Made by a program: the position numbers and the translations under genes
Origin: CAWKAO01 sp963847665
GTDB lineage: Bacteria; Actinomycetota; Humimicrobiia; Humimicrobiales; Humimicrobiaceae
Direction of reading: 5' to 3'
Assembly (NCBI GenBank): GCA_963847665.1
Contig: CAWKAO010000003.1
Span: 372,001-436,000 of the forward strand
Length of the DNA stretch: 64,000 bases
The notes under the pieces: model-generated
Seen by the model: only the letters and a program-made list of their open reading frames with translations
Database searches by the model: none
Told to the model about the DNA's origin: nothing
Part shown: one piece after another, positions 1 to 8,922 of the stretch
Position numbering within the stretch: the first letter of the stretch is position 1
Layout: each line of letters opens with the position of its first letter

Positions 1-14
1 ATTAAAGATCCTTA

Positions 15-650
15 TTAGATCACCTGGAAAAACCTCGATAAGGATTCAAAATCCCTGATATATTTATCCTGGCTTATTGATCCTTCTGTAATATCATGGG
101 GGCTGTAAAAGGGTACAAGCTTAAACGATGGATTTTCAAACAATCTCATATGAAGCTTATCCATATTCCTGTGTTTTTTTGTTATTGAAAAGAAATTTTC
201 AAGGATAATATTTGAAGCCTCAAGACCAAGGGACATTATTACATGGGGCGTTATTATGGATATTTCTCCTGTAAGATAATCAATGCAATTTGCGACATGC
301 TTGCTCTTTGGTTTTTTATCCTGTACAGCAGGGCCGGCCTTACCAGAACCTGTACCGCTCCTTGGTGTACATTTTACCAGGTAGGTAAGGTATGTGTCAT
401 TATTTAGGGAAAGACCTGTTTCGCTTATTATTTTTCTTATGAGCTCGCCTTCTTCATCACCTGAAAAAGGGACTCCGCAATTCTCTGCTCCATTTTCGGT
501 GGGATAATAACCTACTATTAACAGCTTGGAATTGGATGCCCCGGTTCCGGGAACAGGGTTTTTCCTTGTTTTGACCAGATCAAGACAGTGCTTACATGCA
601 AGGACTTCTTCGCATAAGTTATTTAAACTTTTTTTTGAGCTGATAGGCAT
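15..650 (-). CDS. family 4 uracil-DNA glycosylase-like protein
   Basis: 211 residues. Probably removes uracil from DNA, as family 4 (iron-sulfur) uracil-DNA glycosylases do. The N-terminus holds C19-x2-C22, and two further cysteines occur in LVKC and ANC, matching the four-cysteine 4Fe-4S arrangement of the family. The motif GYYPTENGAENCGVPFSG corresponds to the family motif A, although the usual GEAPG start is altered. The C-terminal motif normally reads HPS; here it is YSPHDI, so the second catalytic motif is atypical. It is transcribed leftward and alone, 55 bases from the next gene. Family assignment is fairly sure; activity is an inference. Confidence 0.8.
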   Translation of the reverse strand: MPISSKKSLNNLCEEVLACKHCLDLVKTRKNPVPGTGASNSKLLIVGYYPTENGAENCGVPFSGDEEGELIRKIISETGLSLNNDTYLTYLVKCTPRSGTGSGKAGPAVQDKKPKSKHVANCIDYLTGEISIITPHVIMSLGLEASNIILENFFSITKKHRNMDKLHMRLFENPSFKLVPFYSPHDITEGSISQDKYIRDFESLSRFFQVI

Positions 651-705
651 TAATTAAAGTATAACTCATAAATAAAGCATAGTAAATGATTATAGCTGTT
701 TTTCG

Positions 706-1482
706 TCATGGTTGTGGATATCTGTAGTGTCCTGTTATTTTTTTTGTACTTAAAATTTCCCGCTCTATTGTAAATCCCGGATCAATATAATTGTATATTA
801 CTTTGGTAATACCCTTACGTGTCGTAAAATCAGATAATATACCGGCATTATCAGAATATCCATCATTATCCATGTCAAAGAATATGACATCCCCGGGCAG
901 CCACTTTTTTAGATTGTCAATATCAGAATAGTCAAAACCTAGTAAAAGGGGGGTTGCATTCCTTATAAAAAATATTTCAAGGTTTTGGATCCTTCTGTAA
1001 TCTATATTTGGGTCTGCAAATTTTTGTCCCCAGAGCTTTTTTAACGGATACTGGTCAAAATTATTTTCAATATCAATATTTACCAGCCCGCGAAGGTCAA
1101 ATCCGGCATTTTTAAAAGCTCTTGCTATTATATCTGTACAGAGGGCAAAATTTAAAGGAGGGTCACCCCCGCTATAATAATTTGGCTCGTCGGCACCTTC
1201 ACTGAAGATATTTACAGCAGGATCACCCAGTTGCATCTTAGCGCCTTCCAGTATATCTTTCTGGTCATTGATCCCATCCATGTCCTCGTCTGAATTAATA
1301 CCTGTATTTTCCATATCGATCAGGCGGAAACGTGGAAGAAGCAGGATAAGTGAAGTAGGAGGAGTGTATGTTTTCCTGAATGTAAACTGGCTTATACTTA
1401 TAGTGATCGCCAGTATCAAGATCAAAATAAAGATAATGACCAGAAGATGCTTAATGTTAAATCTTCTGCTTGAAGTTTCCAT
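706..1482 (-). CDS. DUF1287 domain protein, membrane-anchored
   Basis: 258 residues. A single N-terminal membrane segment (about residues 12-32) anchors an extracellular domain. The domain carries DUF1287 (YijF-like) signatures: YYSGGDPP, then CTDIIARAFKNAGFDL, DPNIDYRRIQNL, and LPGDVIFFD. This family resembles NlpC/P60-type cysteine peptidases, and C115 or nearby would be the nucleophile. A calcium-loop-like segment (NSDEDMDGIND) precedes the domain. It follows the complex I-like operon but is separated by its own start, so a shared transcript is only possible. Substrate unknown. Confidence 0.75.
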   Translation of the reverse strand: METSSRRFNIKHLLVIIFILILILAITISISQFTFRKTYTPPTSLILLLPRFRLIDMENTGINSDEDMDGINDQKDILEGAKMQLGDPAVNIFSEGADEPNYYSGGDPPLNFALCTDIIARAFKNAGFDLRGLVNIDIENNFDQYPLKKLWGQKFADPNIDYRRIQNLEIFFIRNATPLLLGFDYSDIDNLKKWLPGDVIFFDMDNDGYSDNAGILSDFTTRKGITKVIYNYIDPGFTIEREILSTKKITGHYRYPQP

Positions 1483-1496
1483 CAGGACCAGACAGT

Positions 1497-3043
1497 TTAA
1501 AAAATATTAATAAAATCAAGGCCGGTTAGCCCACCGGCTGAACCTCTCATAACAAGCAGGCCCGTAATACCAAGGAATAAACTTAATAATACAAAAAAGC
1601 AAAAATAAAAATAATATATTTTTGGAAAGACTATTGTTTTTTCACCGGATACCGGTTTCTTTAAGATCACGATTATCAGTCTTATTACATTTGCTGCTGT
1701 AAATAATATGGCAATTGCAGAGATTACCATAGCAGGGATCACGAAGGCTTGATTAATTGCAGTTGCTGCCGGACCCGGGTTTTTTAAGCTTTCGAAATAG
1801 GGTTGTACGTAATATACTCTTGTAAGATATCCGGAAGTCCCTATCATACCACCAAAGGAAAGTAATAATAATATCAGGGTTGTTCCCAATAATTTATTTT
1901 TTCGTAAAAGTCCTTTTATTCCTGTCAACGAATCCGAACCTGTCTGTTTTTCTATCAAACTGAACAACGCGTATGCTGGAAAATATAGAATACAGGTTAC
2001 GACAAAATTTGCGATCACCAACCATATGACCCTGTTCTCCTGTATCAGCAAAAGACTTCTTTGCGCAAGAGCTAGTACAGATGTGCCGATCATGGATAAA
2101 AATAAAAACAGCAGGATCCTCCTGGTGCTCGTTGTCCTTACTGCTCCTGTATTACCGCCTATTATGCAAAGGAAAGAAGAGGCTATCAATATTATTGACA
2201 GTGAAGGCATATTTTTATCCATAAAGAATAAAAAAATATCAAATGTCTTAAGAAACATGAACACTCCTGCAGGAAAATATAAAAACCATATAAGAAGATT
2301 TGATGAACTTTCACTGCGCCTGCCCAATTTCAAATAAGCATTCTGGAACGGGAATAAAAAAAGGTAAAAAATTGCACTGGACATTATCAGTATAAGTCCG
2401 GACTTTGACCAATGGATCATCGATCTTATCAGAGAGAAGGATCTGTGAATAACTCTTAAAATCTGTCGCCCCGAAGATCAAAGAATAGCCGACAAAGATA
2501 AGAAGTATTGCAAAAACTATAGTCAGGGTAAAGCTTATCAGACTATTTTTTAGTGAATACTCAGAAAAACTCCTGATATTGTTTTCGTTATTTAAAAGGG
2601 TGATCGTCTGGAACAATGAGATTATGATAAGGATGAAACTTGAAAACATCATAAGTAGATTTGTCGCCACTGTAAACATGCTGAAACAGAACAATGAAAA
2701 CAAAAACATGATGATGACTTTTGTAAATTGCTTATTTTCAAAGTTATTTAAAGAGATATGCATCAGGATGTTTAAAGCTGCAAAAAGCACTATTACTGCC
2801 TGGATTATATTTAAATAACTGAAATTAAAAAGATAATCTGAGAAGTTTGCTGTTTGGGGTGAAATAAAAATATTTAAAAACAGTGAACCTGCTATAGCGG
2901 AAGCTGCGACAAAAATTACAAATATTTTATTGCCCTTTCTGCTTGAAAGCCCAAAAAAGAGTCGTCAACAGTACTGCTCCGGCGAGAATAGCGCTGCTAT
3001 AAAAAGGATAAAGGTTTTCTATTAATGCCTTAATTGCTGTCAA
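1497..3043 (-). CDS. NuoN/NuoM-like antiporter subunit, split by two frameshifts
   Basis: One gene of about 515 codons in three frames. It starts at a TTG at 3043 overlapping the end of the K subunit gene. The first 38 codons run to a stop, but reading resumes in the next frame if the A-run at 2953-2958 (T-run on the coding strand) is one base shorter. A second shift lies near 2425-2440 in an AG-rich repeat. Joined, the protein is a hydrophobic multi-pass membrane protein of NuoN/NuoM length, with the usual PF-containing loop (FLFPFQNAYLKLG). In complex I such subunits move protons or sodium. Conserved lysine and glutamate positions cannot be placed with confidence. Either assembly indels or a decaying gene. 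Confidence 0.6.
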
Positions 3044-3380
3044 TATCATCCTCTCCCCACCAGTCAGATCTTTCGAATTTAAATACCCCGCAATATCCCT
3101 TTACATCAAGATCATAGACATTTGTCTGTTTTGAATAATTGTAAAAAACAGTCAAAAAAAGAAGAAAGTAGATCGTTATAAAAGAGATAAGGATAAAAGT
3201 CTTGTCCCAGTTTGATGATTCATATTCAAACAGTGAAAAACTGTAAAAATTTATAAGGGCCGCTATAATCAAAAACTGAAAAGAGATAATGATCTGCAAA
3301 AACCTCCTGCTGATCACAGTGCCAAATACGCCAAGTATTATTAATGCAAAACTAAAAAAACTAATATACTGTAAATTCAA
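3030..3380 (-). CDS. nuoK: NuoK-like complex I membrane subunit
   Basis: 116 residues with three predicted membrane helices, the size and topology of NuoK (MrpC-like). The first helix region (ALIILGVFGTVISRRFL) and second (ISFQFLIIAALINFYSF) align with NuoK, but the conserved glutamates of helices 2 and 3 that take part in proton movement are not evident: the E of the usual SIELM motif is F in ISFQF. A hydrophilic tail of about 30 residues is added. The start overlaps the J subunit end by 4 bases (ATGA), so the two are translationally coupled. Confidence 0.65.
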   Translation of the reverse strand: MNLQYISFFSFALIILGVFGTVISRRFLQIIISFQFLIIAALINFYSFSLFEYESSNWDKTFILISFITIYFLLFLTVFYNYSKQTNVYDLDVKGYCGVFKFERSDWWGEDDIDSN

Positions 3381-3943
3381 TTTTTATCACTCCTGCTCAA
3401 CATCCCGATAAACCACACTGCACCGCTAAAAATCGCTGATACTATTAAAATTATAAGGGGAATATAATTTGAACCTATCTCATCACCGATTTCTGAAAAA
3501 GCTGAGACCCTGAAATCTTCTACATACTTTATATCAACGTAATGGGTCCCTGTATAAATATAAAGCAAATATGCCAAACCGGCGCAGAGTATTAAAGCAA
3601 AAATAGTATTGATTATCATCAGGGGAGTAAAACTTTTAGATAAAACACTTTTCAGGGGTTTTCCGCTTTCCGGCCTGCCAAACCCAAAAAACTCCTGGTT
3701 ATATACGAATAAAGAAAGCAAAATACAGAAAAACAGAAGGATAATTATGGATAGAATAAATTTGACTCCTGTGAAAAATAAATAACTGATTATCCCCGAG
3801 CAAAGAAAAAATAAAAAAAGAAATGTAATTTTTTTTCTCTGGTTCCTCAGGATAAGAGCAAGCAGCGCAAATATCACCATTAAAGATAGCAGCATATAAT
3901 TTAGAAAGCCTAAAACAAGTTTTCCGTCCATTATTTTATCCAA
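3377..3943 (-). CDS. NuoJ-like complex I membrane subunit
   Basis: 188 residues, five or so hydrophobic segments. Assigned to NuoJ mainly by position between I and K and by the pattern of a short loop followed by a helix pair (GVKFILSIIILLFFCILLSLFVYN), which corresponds to the NuoJ helix 3 region. Sequence similarity is weak. The start overlaps the I subunit by 13 bases. Confidence 0.5.
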   Translation of the reverse strand: MDKIMDGKLVLGFLNYMLLSLMVIFALLALILRNQRKKITFLFLFFLCSGIISYLFFTGVKFILSIIILLFFCILLSLFVYNQEFFGFGRPESGKPLKSVLSKSFTPLMIINTIFALILCAGLAYLLYIYTGTHYVDIKYVEDFRVSAFSEIGDEIGSNYIPLIILIVSAIFSGAVWFIGMLSRSDKN

Positions 3944-4362
3944 AAATCCCTTACTGAATAATCAGCCTGTTTAATAAGATCCAGCTTTTCCATTTTAAAA
4001 GATTGCATATTTGAATCTGCAAGCTGGTGCCTGTAGGTCATCTCGATTGCATTTAGGGCGCAAAATTCCACGCAATTTCCACAAAAAGTACATTTGGAAA
4101 GATCAAGATAAAATTCATCAAGAATTTCCTTTCCATTGTCATCGATCCCTTTCTTAATGACTATACAATTCTGGGGACAGATCTTCTCGCATAAACCACA
4201 ACCATTGCATACAAGGTCAAGTGAATCCAGGTCAAGCTTTAGTCTTGGTATCCCCCTGCTGTTTTCAGGTATTATTATTTTTTCCTTTGGATAAACAGCG
4301 GTTCTTGGTTTCCTGAAAAGATTTCCAAAACTTATAAAAAAATCTCTTGCAACTGGTCGCAT
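3931..4362 (-). CDS. nuoI: NuoI-like ferredoxin subunit with two 4Fe-4S clusters
   Basis: 143 residues. Two classical cluster motifs are intact: C52-x2-C55-x2-C58-x3-C62 and C91-x2-C94-x2-C97-x3-C101. The flanking segments (YPKEKIIIPENSRG and NAIEMTYRHQLA) are typical of NuoI. In complex I this subunit carries electrons through clusters N6a/N6b to NuoB. It is the best conserved member of the operon together with the B subunit, so the electron path is kept while the membrane part has diverged. Starts 32 bases after the H subunit gene, with AGGAGG upstream. Confidence 0.85.
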   Translation of the reverse strand: MRPVARDFFISFGNLFRKPRTAVYPKEKIIIPENSRGIPRLKLDLDSLDLVCNGCGLCEKICPQNCIVIKKGIDDNGKEILDEFYLDLSKCTFCGNCVEFCALNAIEMTYRHQLADSNMQSFKMEKLDLIKQADYSVRDFWIK

Positions 4363-4394
4363 GGTCCTCCTTTTTATCTAAAAATATTTATTAT

Positions 4395-5330
4395 CTAAAC
4401 CAGATTATAAATATTTCTCAGTATAAAGAATATCAAAGTTATTATAAAATTTAATGCTGCTACAGGGATCAGGAATTTCCAGCTTATCCCGACCAGGTAA
4501 CTATAATCATCCAGTTTTGGGGTGGCCCTGTCCAATAATAAAATAATAAAAAATATTATGTAAAATTTTAGTGCAAAAAGTATATAGCCGTTTATAAAAA
4601 AATAATTTTGCCAGCCGGCGAGATACAGGTCTACCATCAGTACTATAAGGAAAAATATCCCTGAATAGTAAGATAATCTTAATATAAGCCTGCCAAACCC
4701 CTGGCCCTCTTTCTCGATATTTTCAGAAAGAAGCACGGGATTACTGGTATTGATCCCAAAAAGCTTAAATTGTATAAATATTGAAGCAAAAAACACCAGA
4801 AACCCGAGCGGCTGATATATGATGTTCCAGAATTGATATTGCAGGCCCACGATTTCTTTCATGTTTAAGGACCTGCTTATCAATATCAGTCCGGAAATAC
4901 TGAAAATAATAGGAATAAAAATGGAAAATATCATTAACATCTTTTTTTTAAAAATCCTATAGACAAAACCATATGCGCTGTCTGATGATGAGAGCATTAT
5001 TAAAAAAAGCAGGATCAGATAGAAAAATACTGCAGCTATAAGGTCGGCATCAAACTTCAGGAGTATTAAAGTCTGTGAAAATGGAACGACTGCCCACATC
5101 AAAAAAGCAAAAAAGAAAAGCAGTATTTCAAAAAAACTTATTTTTGAGTCCTTGGAGAGATACTTTGAAGTTTTTATAATAGGATAAAAGATCCCTCCAC
5201 CCCATCCTGTAGCGTTTCCTCTCCTCAAACCTGCCCTGGCAGTTATTCTGCTCTTCACATAAGAGCCCAGATAGATATTGATCAATAAGATCAGAAAGAT
5301 GTAAATGACTTTTTTAAAAATATCTAACAT
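4395..5330 (-). CDS. nuoH: NuoH-like complex I membrane subunit, strongly diverged
   Basis: 311 residues, about eight membrane helices. The C-terminal signature DRATPKLDDYSYLVGISWKF matches the NuoH pattern RAT-PR-R-DQ-LM-LGWK. The N-terminal basic segment (ITARAGLRRGNATGWGG) is a remnant of the usual Q-R-GPN-VG motif. The glutamate-rich loop that forms the quinone chamber entrance (EGESELVSG-N-EY in normal NuoH) is missing; the same region reads GINTSNPVLLSENIEKEGQG. So a normal quinone channel is doubtful. Start codon 2 bases after the CD gene. Confidence 0.65.
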   Translation of the reverse strand: MLDIFKKVIYIFLILLINIYLGSYVKSRITARAGLRRGNATGWGGGIFYPIIKTSKYLSKDSKISFFEILLFFFAFLMWAVVPFSQTLILLKFDADLIAAVFFYLILLFLIMLSSSDSAYGFVYRIFKKKMLMIFSIFIPIIFSISGLILISRSLNMKEIVGLQYQFWNIIYQPLGFLVFFASIFIQFKLFGINTSNPVLLSENIEKEGQGFGRLILRLSYYSGIFFLIVLMVDLYLAGWQNYFFINGYILFALKFYIIFFIILLLDRATPKLDDYSYLVGISWKFLIPVAALNFIITLIFFILRNIYNLV

Positions 5331-5332
5331 AT

Positions 5333-6841
5333 TTATCCCTGTAATAGTTCACCGCAACTGATGTCAAAACTTGCAAGTATCAGTTCCATGTCATCAAATC
5401 TATTGCCTGGCAGTACTTTTTGTGCAAGATTCAGGTTATTTTTAGAAGGACCCATTACAATAAGATTTGTCATTCTGTTTGCCTGCGCTTCAATAAATAT
5501 CTTAAAAACACCATGTGGACATTCCACGTTTGAAATCATCTCTGTAAAGGGCAGTTCTATTTCTTCTATATTCATTAATTTTTTTATATGTTCCTCTGGA
5601 AGTGATTTGACAAGTTGATCTATGATAAGCATCGATTGAAAGACCTCTGTGAACCTGGTCTGTATCCTGTCAAGGCAATCTCCGTATTTTCCTGTTGGTA
5701 CTAAAAAGGATATATCCTTGTAAAGGAGAAGATTCCTGTTTTTTCTAAGATCATATCTTGAGCCTGCTGCCCTAAGGTTAGGCCCTGTGACCCCGCATTC
5801 GATTATCGATCCTTTATCAGCTATTCCAGTGTTTTTTAATCTTGCAGTGATAACAGAATTGTCAAGCATTATTGTCTCCAGCCTTGTTATTTTTTTAAAT
5901 AACACTGGAAGATTATCCCTGATACTTTTTATCTTTTCATAATTCAGATCACTTTTTATTCCACCTATTCTTATGAAATTCGGATTTACCCTTGATCCTG
6001 TTATAAGTTCAATGATCCTTAAGACTCTTTCCCTCTCGATCGCTGCCATATTAAACGCAAGTTCATTTCCAAGTATTTTATTTATTTTCATTAAAAAATA
6101 GATGTGGCTGGAGATCCTGAATAACTCACATATCATCATCCTGATATATTGCACCCTTTTAGGGGTTTTTAATTGCATGATCTCTTCCAGCGCAAGGCAT
6201 AGACAGACCTCAGGGAAAATACCCGCAACATAATCAAACCTGCTTACCATTGATACAAGATCAAATATTTTTATAGACGCTGAAAAGTCATGCCTTACAA
6301 TACTGGACGACCTTGTATCAAAATGTATATCCTTTATTGTTTCGTCTTCCGTATTTACATAAGTGGTAAAACAATCCATGCCATCGATGTTGTATCCGGA
6401 TATTTTTGCATCGTAATGTGTTTTAGCAGATAAATTTTTAAAACTGTAAAAATCAACCGAGCTAAAATATGGTTTGATCTGTGACAGCAAGTTCTCATAT
6501 CCTTTTATAATATCTTTATCAGTATTTATATTAAGATATGTCTTAATAAGCATATGATAATTATTTGTGATGGATGAAATATTGACAAGAACACACGGGG
6601 CACTTTTACTCCTGTAAAGATTGATAGAGTTAAGTACCTCTATCTGAAGTTCGGGGTTATCTTTAAGTTCCCTGAAAACACTATCGATATCATCCTGGTT
6701 TACCACACACATTATTTCAGAACCGATGATCTTTACATCTTTTACGACATCTTTCAGGTAAGAGCGCAGGCTCTTTTCTACTCTTTCAGTAAAAACAAGC
6801 TTGTGTGAAGAATATATCCCATCAAACAGTTCTTTTGCCAT
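5333..6841 (-). CDS. NuoC/NuoD-like fusion subunit without quinone-site motifs
   Basis: 502 residues. An N-terminal part of about 150 residues stands in the place of NuoC, followed by a NuoD/49-kDa domain. Recognisable NuoD motifs: RVQYIRMMICELFRISSH, AIERERVLRIIELITGSR, IRIGGI, GVTGPNLRAAGSRYDLRKN, GDCLDRIQTRFTEVFQS. The CxxC pairs of NiFe-hydrogenase large subunits are absent at both ends, so it is not a hydrogenase. The HPSTHG and Y-H-G motifs that hold the quinone-binding His and Tyr are also absent. It therefore looks like a complex I core that lost or changed its quinone chemistry. Confidence 0.65.
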   Translation of the reverse strand: MAKELFDGIYSSHKLVFTERVEKSLRSYLKDVVKDVKIIGSEIMCVVNQDDIDSVFRELKDNPELQIEVLNSINLYRSKSAPCVLVNISSITNNYHMLIKTYLNINTDKDIIKGYENLLSQIKPYFSSVDFYSFKNLSAKTHYDAKISGYNIDGMDCFTTYVNTEDETIKDIHFDTRSSSIVRHDFSASIKIFDLVSMVSRFDYVAGIFPEVCLCLALEEIMQLKTPKRVQYIRMMICELFRISSHIYFLMKINKILGNELAFNMAAIERERVLRIIELITGSRVNPNFIRIGGIKSDLNYEKIKSIRDNLPVLFKKITRLETIMLDNSVITARLKNTGIADKGSIIECGVTGPNLRAAGSRYDLRKNRNLLLYKDISFLVPTGKYGDCLDRIQTRFTEVFQSMLIIDQLVKSLPEEHIKKLMNIEEIELPFTEMISNVECPHGVFKIFIEAQANRMTNLIVMGPSKNNLNLAQKVLPGNRFDDMELILASFDISCGELLQG

Positions 6842-6856
6842 TTTTTTTCCTTATTC

Positions 6857-7255
6857 TTAACAGATGTCCTTTAAACGCATGATCGCATAAATAAAAGCTT
6901 CCGGCCTGGGTGGACAACCCGGGACAAATATATCTACTTTTATTTTATTTTTTTGAATGACTTTATGGTCCCCGTTAAAGATCTCATGGTCTACAACGCA
7001 TTTACCTGCCGCAATGACCCACTTCGGTTCTTTCATCAGATTGTAGCAATCCATGAGTTGCTCTGCTCCTGAAGCATTATAGAAACCCTGTATAACGATT
7101 ATATCAGCCTCTTCTGGTAGGCTGACAAAATTTACTCCAAAACGGGAAATATCATATGTTGGAGAGGTGGAAGCAAATATCTCCTGCTTACAGCAACCGA
7201 AACCTGCAATATATATATTAAGATTATTTTTAACCAGTGAATTCATTTTAATCAA
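6857..7255 (-). CDS. nuoB: NuoB-like subunit with N2-type cluster ligands
   Basis: 132 residues. All four ligands of cluster N2 are kept: the tandem C21-C22 in GFGCCKQE, C86 in AAGKC and C114 in VPGCPPRPE. This is the terminal electron carrier that in complex I faces the quinone. Comparison with NiFe-hydrogenase small subunits is possible, since these are homologous, but the partner large subunit here has no nickel ligands. Followed 15 bases later by the CD gene. Confidence 0.85.
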   Translation of the reverse strand: MIKMNSLVKNNLNIYIAGFGCCKQEIFASTSPTYDISRFGVNFVSLPEEADIIVIQGFYNASGAEQLMDCYNLMKEPKWVIAAGKCVVDHEIFNGDHKVIQKNKIKVDIFVPGCPPRPEAFIYAIMRLKDIC

Positions 7256-7274
7256 TTACCCTCAGATCAGGTTC

Positions 7275-7727
7275 CTACTTTCTGATTATCTTCGACTTGA
7301 CAATATATACCGTTAGCACCAATATTAAAAATACTATAGCAAAAATCATGTATAGTGCTGAATCCATTTTAAAATTTGTCACAAAATACATGGAGAGCAT
7401 TATAAGCAGTACAAGAAGGACCATTAAAACAAAAAGTATCCCTGTGACCAGTAATGTCTTTAAGATATCTGTATCCTTATTGAGGCTAAAGACCTGTCCG
7501 GGTATCCGGGGCTTGGCATCACTGTAATTTGAATCTGTCCTATTCTTTTTACCTCTGCGGATAAATATTTTTGAAATCAGGAAAAGAGTCAAAAAAATAA
7601 TTAAAATTACCACTGAAAAGATTGCAATAGAATAAATATTGCTGATAAAAATATTAATAGATTCTTCCGGCATAATGAACCCAGTAAATAGTATAATTGA
7701 TGATATTACGAATAAAAACTTTATCAT
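7275..7727 (-). CDS. small membrane protein heading the complex I-like operon
   Basis: 150 residues with about four membrane helices in two pairs and a charged linker (RRGKKNRTDSNYSDAK). It sits where nuoA normally lies and is of similar size, but I cannot see the NuoA motifs (YECG, FD-E). It may be a diverged A subunit or an unrelated membrane protein. 19 bases separate it from the B gene, which supports co-transcription. Confidence 0.5.
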   Translation of the reverse strand: MIKFLFVISSIILFTGFIMPEESINIFISNIYSIAIFSVVILIIFLTLFLISKIFIRRGKKNRTDSNYSDAKPRIPGQVFSLNKDTDILKTLLVTGILFVLMVLLVLLIMLSMYFVTNFKMDSALYMIFAIVFLILVLTVYIVKSKIIRK

Positions 7728-7815
7728 AATTATAAAGCTACTTCAATTACAAATAAGCATTATTGTTATCTTAAAAAAATATATATATAATTTAAAAAAA
7801 TAAGATCTGATTTTT

Positions 7816-8922
7816 ATGAGAACCAACAAACCCTTAAAAAATATAACAGCAATCAAGAAGATAGGTATATACAGCTGGTCAGTAATAGGATTTCTGATAA
7901 TCATTGCGATTGCTTTTTTTCTGCTATACCGGATCAGGGTGGCTATAATTCCCTTGATACTCGCTGCAGGCATTGCTTATCTTTTAGGTCCATTTGTCTC
8001 ATGGATGGAAAAAAAGATGAAAAGAGTATGGGCGATCCTTATTGCATATATAATCTTTACAGGGGTTTTCTTTGTTATTTTTTTCTTTGGAATCCCGCTT
8101 GCAATAGACCAGTTTCAGGTATTCATAATAAGGTTCCCCGAGTATATTAAAAATCTCACTGAAATGATAAATGGTTTTATCGGGACAAGTGCTTTTGTCG
8201 GGAATATAGAAAAATTATTGGGTAAAGAGTTTCTCCTCCTTGATGCCAATGCAATAACAAATTATGTAATAAACCTTTTTTCTCTTAGCAGCACTGATTT
8301 TTTGCAGAATGTCACAGCATTTACAAGATCTATTATAAATATAGTGATTACATTGATCATCGGTCCTCTGTTGGGCATTTATATCCTTAAAGACGCTGAC
8401 AAGTTAAGGAAAGTATTTATAAAAGTGATACCCGGGAAGTTCAAAAGGCAGGCTTCAGATATCCTTGACAGGGTAAACAATGTCGGCGGCAAATATATCC
8501 GTGCCCAGATACTTGTATCAACAATCGTGGGCCTTTTATGTATGCTTGTCCTTTTCCTCCTGAAAGTAGATTTTGCCATTCTTCTGGGATTTGTCGCAGG
8601 GGCTCTAAACCTTATTCCTTTCCTTGGCCCCATTCTTGGTGCGATACCTGCTGCACTTACAGCTCTTTTTATCTCACCCTTGAAAGCCCTGCTGGTCATA
8701 CTGCTCTTTGTGGCAATACAGCAGCTCGACAATTATATTATAAGCCCCAATATAATGAAGTTTCAGGTAGGGGTGCATCCGGCAATTGTTATTTTTGTAT
8801 TGATTGCAGCTGGCGCAGCATTTGGCTTTATTGGTCTTATCATAGCTGTCCCGGTTGCTGCGATCATCCAGGCAATATTAAAATATTACCTTCTGGATAG
8901 AAAAAATATTGCGTCCCGGTAG
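7816..8922 (+). CDS. AI-2E family transporter (PerM/UPF0118)
   Basis: 368 residues, seven to eight membrane helices. The C-terminal family signature is clear: GALNLIPFLGPILGAIPA, then QQLDNYIISPNIM, and a glycine-rich last helix (GAAFGFIGLIIAVP). Members export autoinducer-2 or act as Na+/H+ antiporters; the substrate here cannot be told. Divergent from the complex I-like operon; its 3' end overlaps the convergent larC gene by 37 bases. Confidence 0.85.
   Translation: MRTNKPLKNITAIKKIGIYSWSVIGFLIIIAIAFFLLYRIRVAIIPLILAAGIAYLLGPFVSWMEKKMKRVWAILIAYIIFTGVFFVIFFFGIPLAIDQFQVFIIRFPEYIKNLTEMINGFIGTSAFVGNIEKLLGKEFLLLDANAITNYVINLFSLSSTDFLQNVTAFTRSIINIVITLIIGPLLGIYILKDADKLRKVFIKVIPGKFKRQASDILDRVNNVGGKYIRAQILVSTIVGLLCMLVLFLLKVDFAILLGFVAGALNLIPFLGPILGAIPAALTALFISPLKALLVILLFVAIQQLDNYIISPNIMKFQVGVHPAIVIFVLIAAGAAFGFIGLIIAVPVAAIIQAILKYYLLDRKNIASR

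Noticed and set aside
5333..7255. Group 4 NiFe hydrogenase
   Set aside because: The large subunit has no CxxC nickel ligands at either end.
7743..7973. 76-codon leftward frame
   Set aside because: Lies mostly antisense to the AI-2E transporter gene, with no ribosome site or family.
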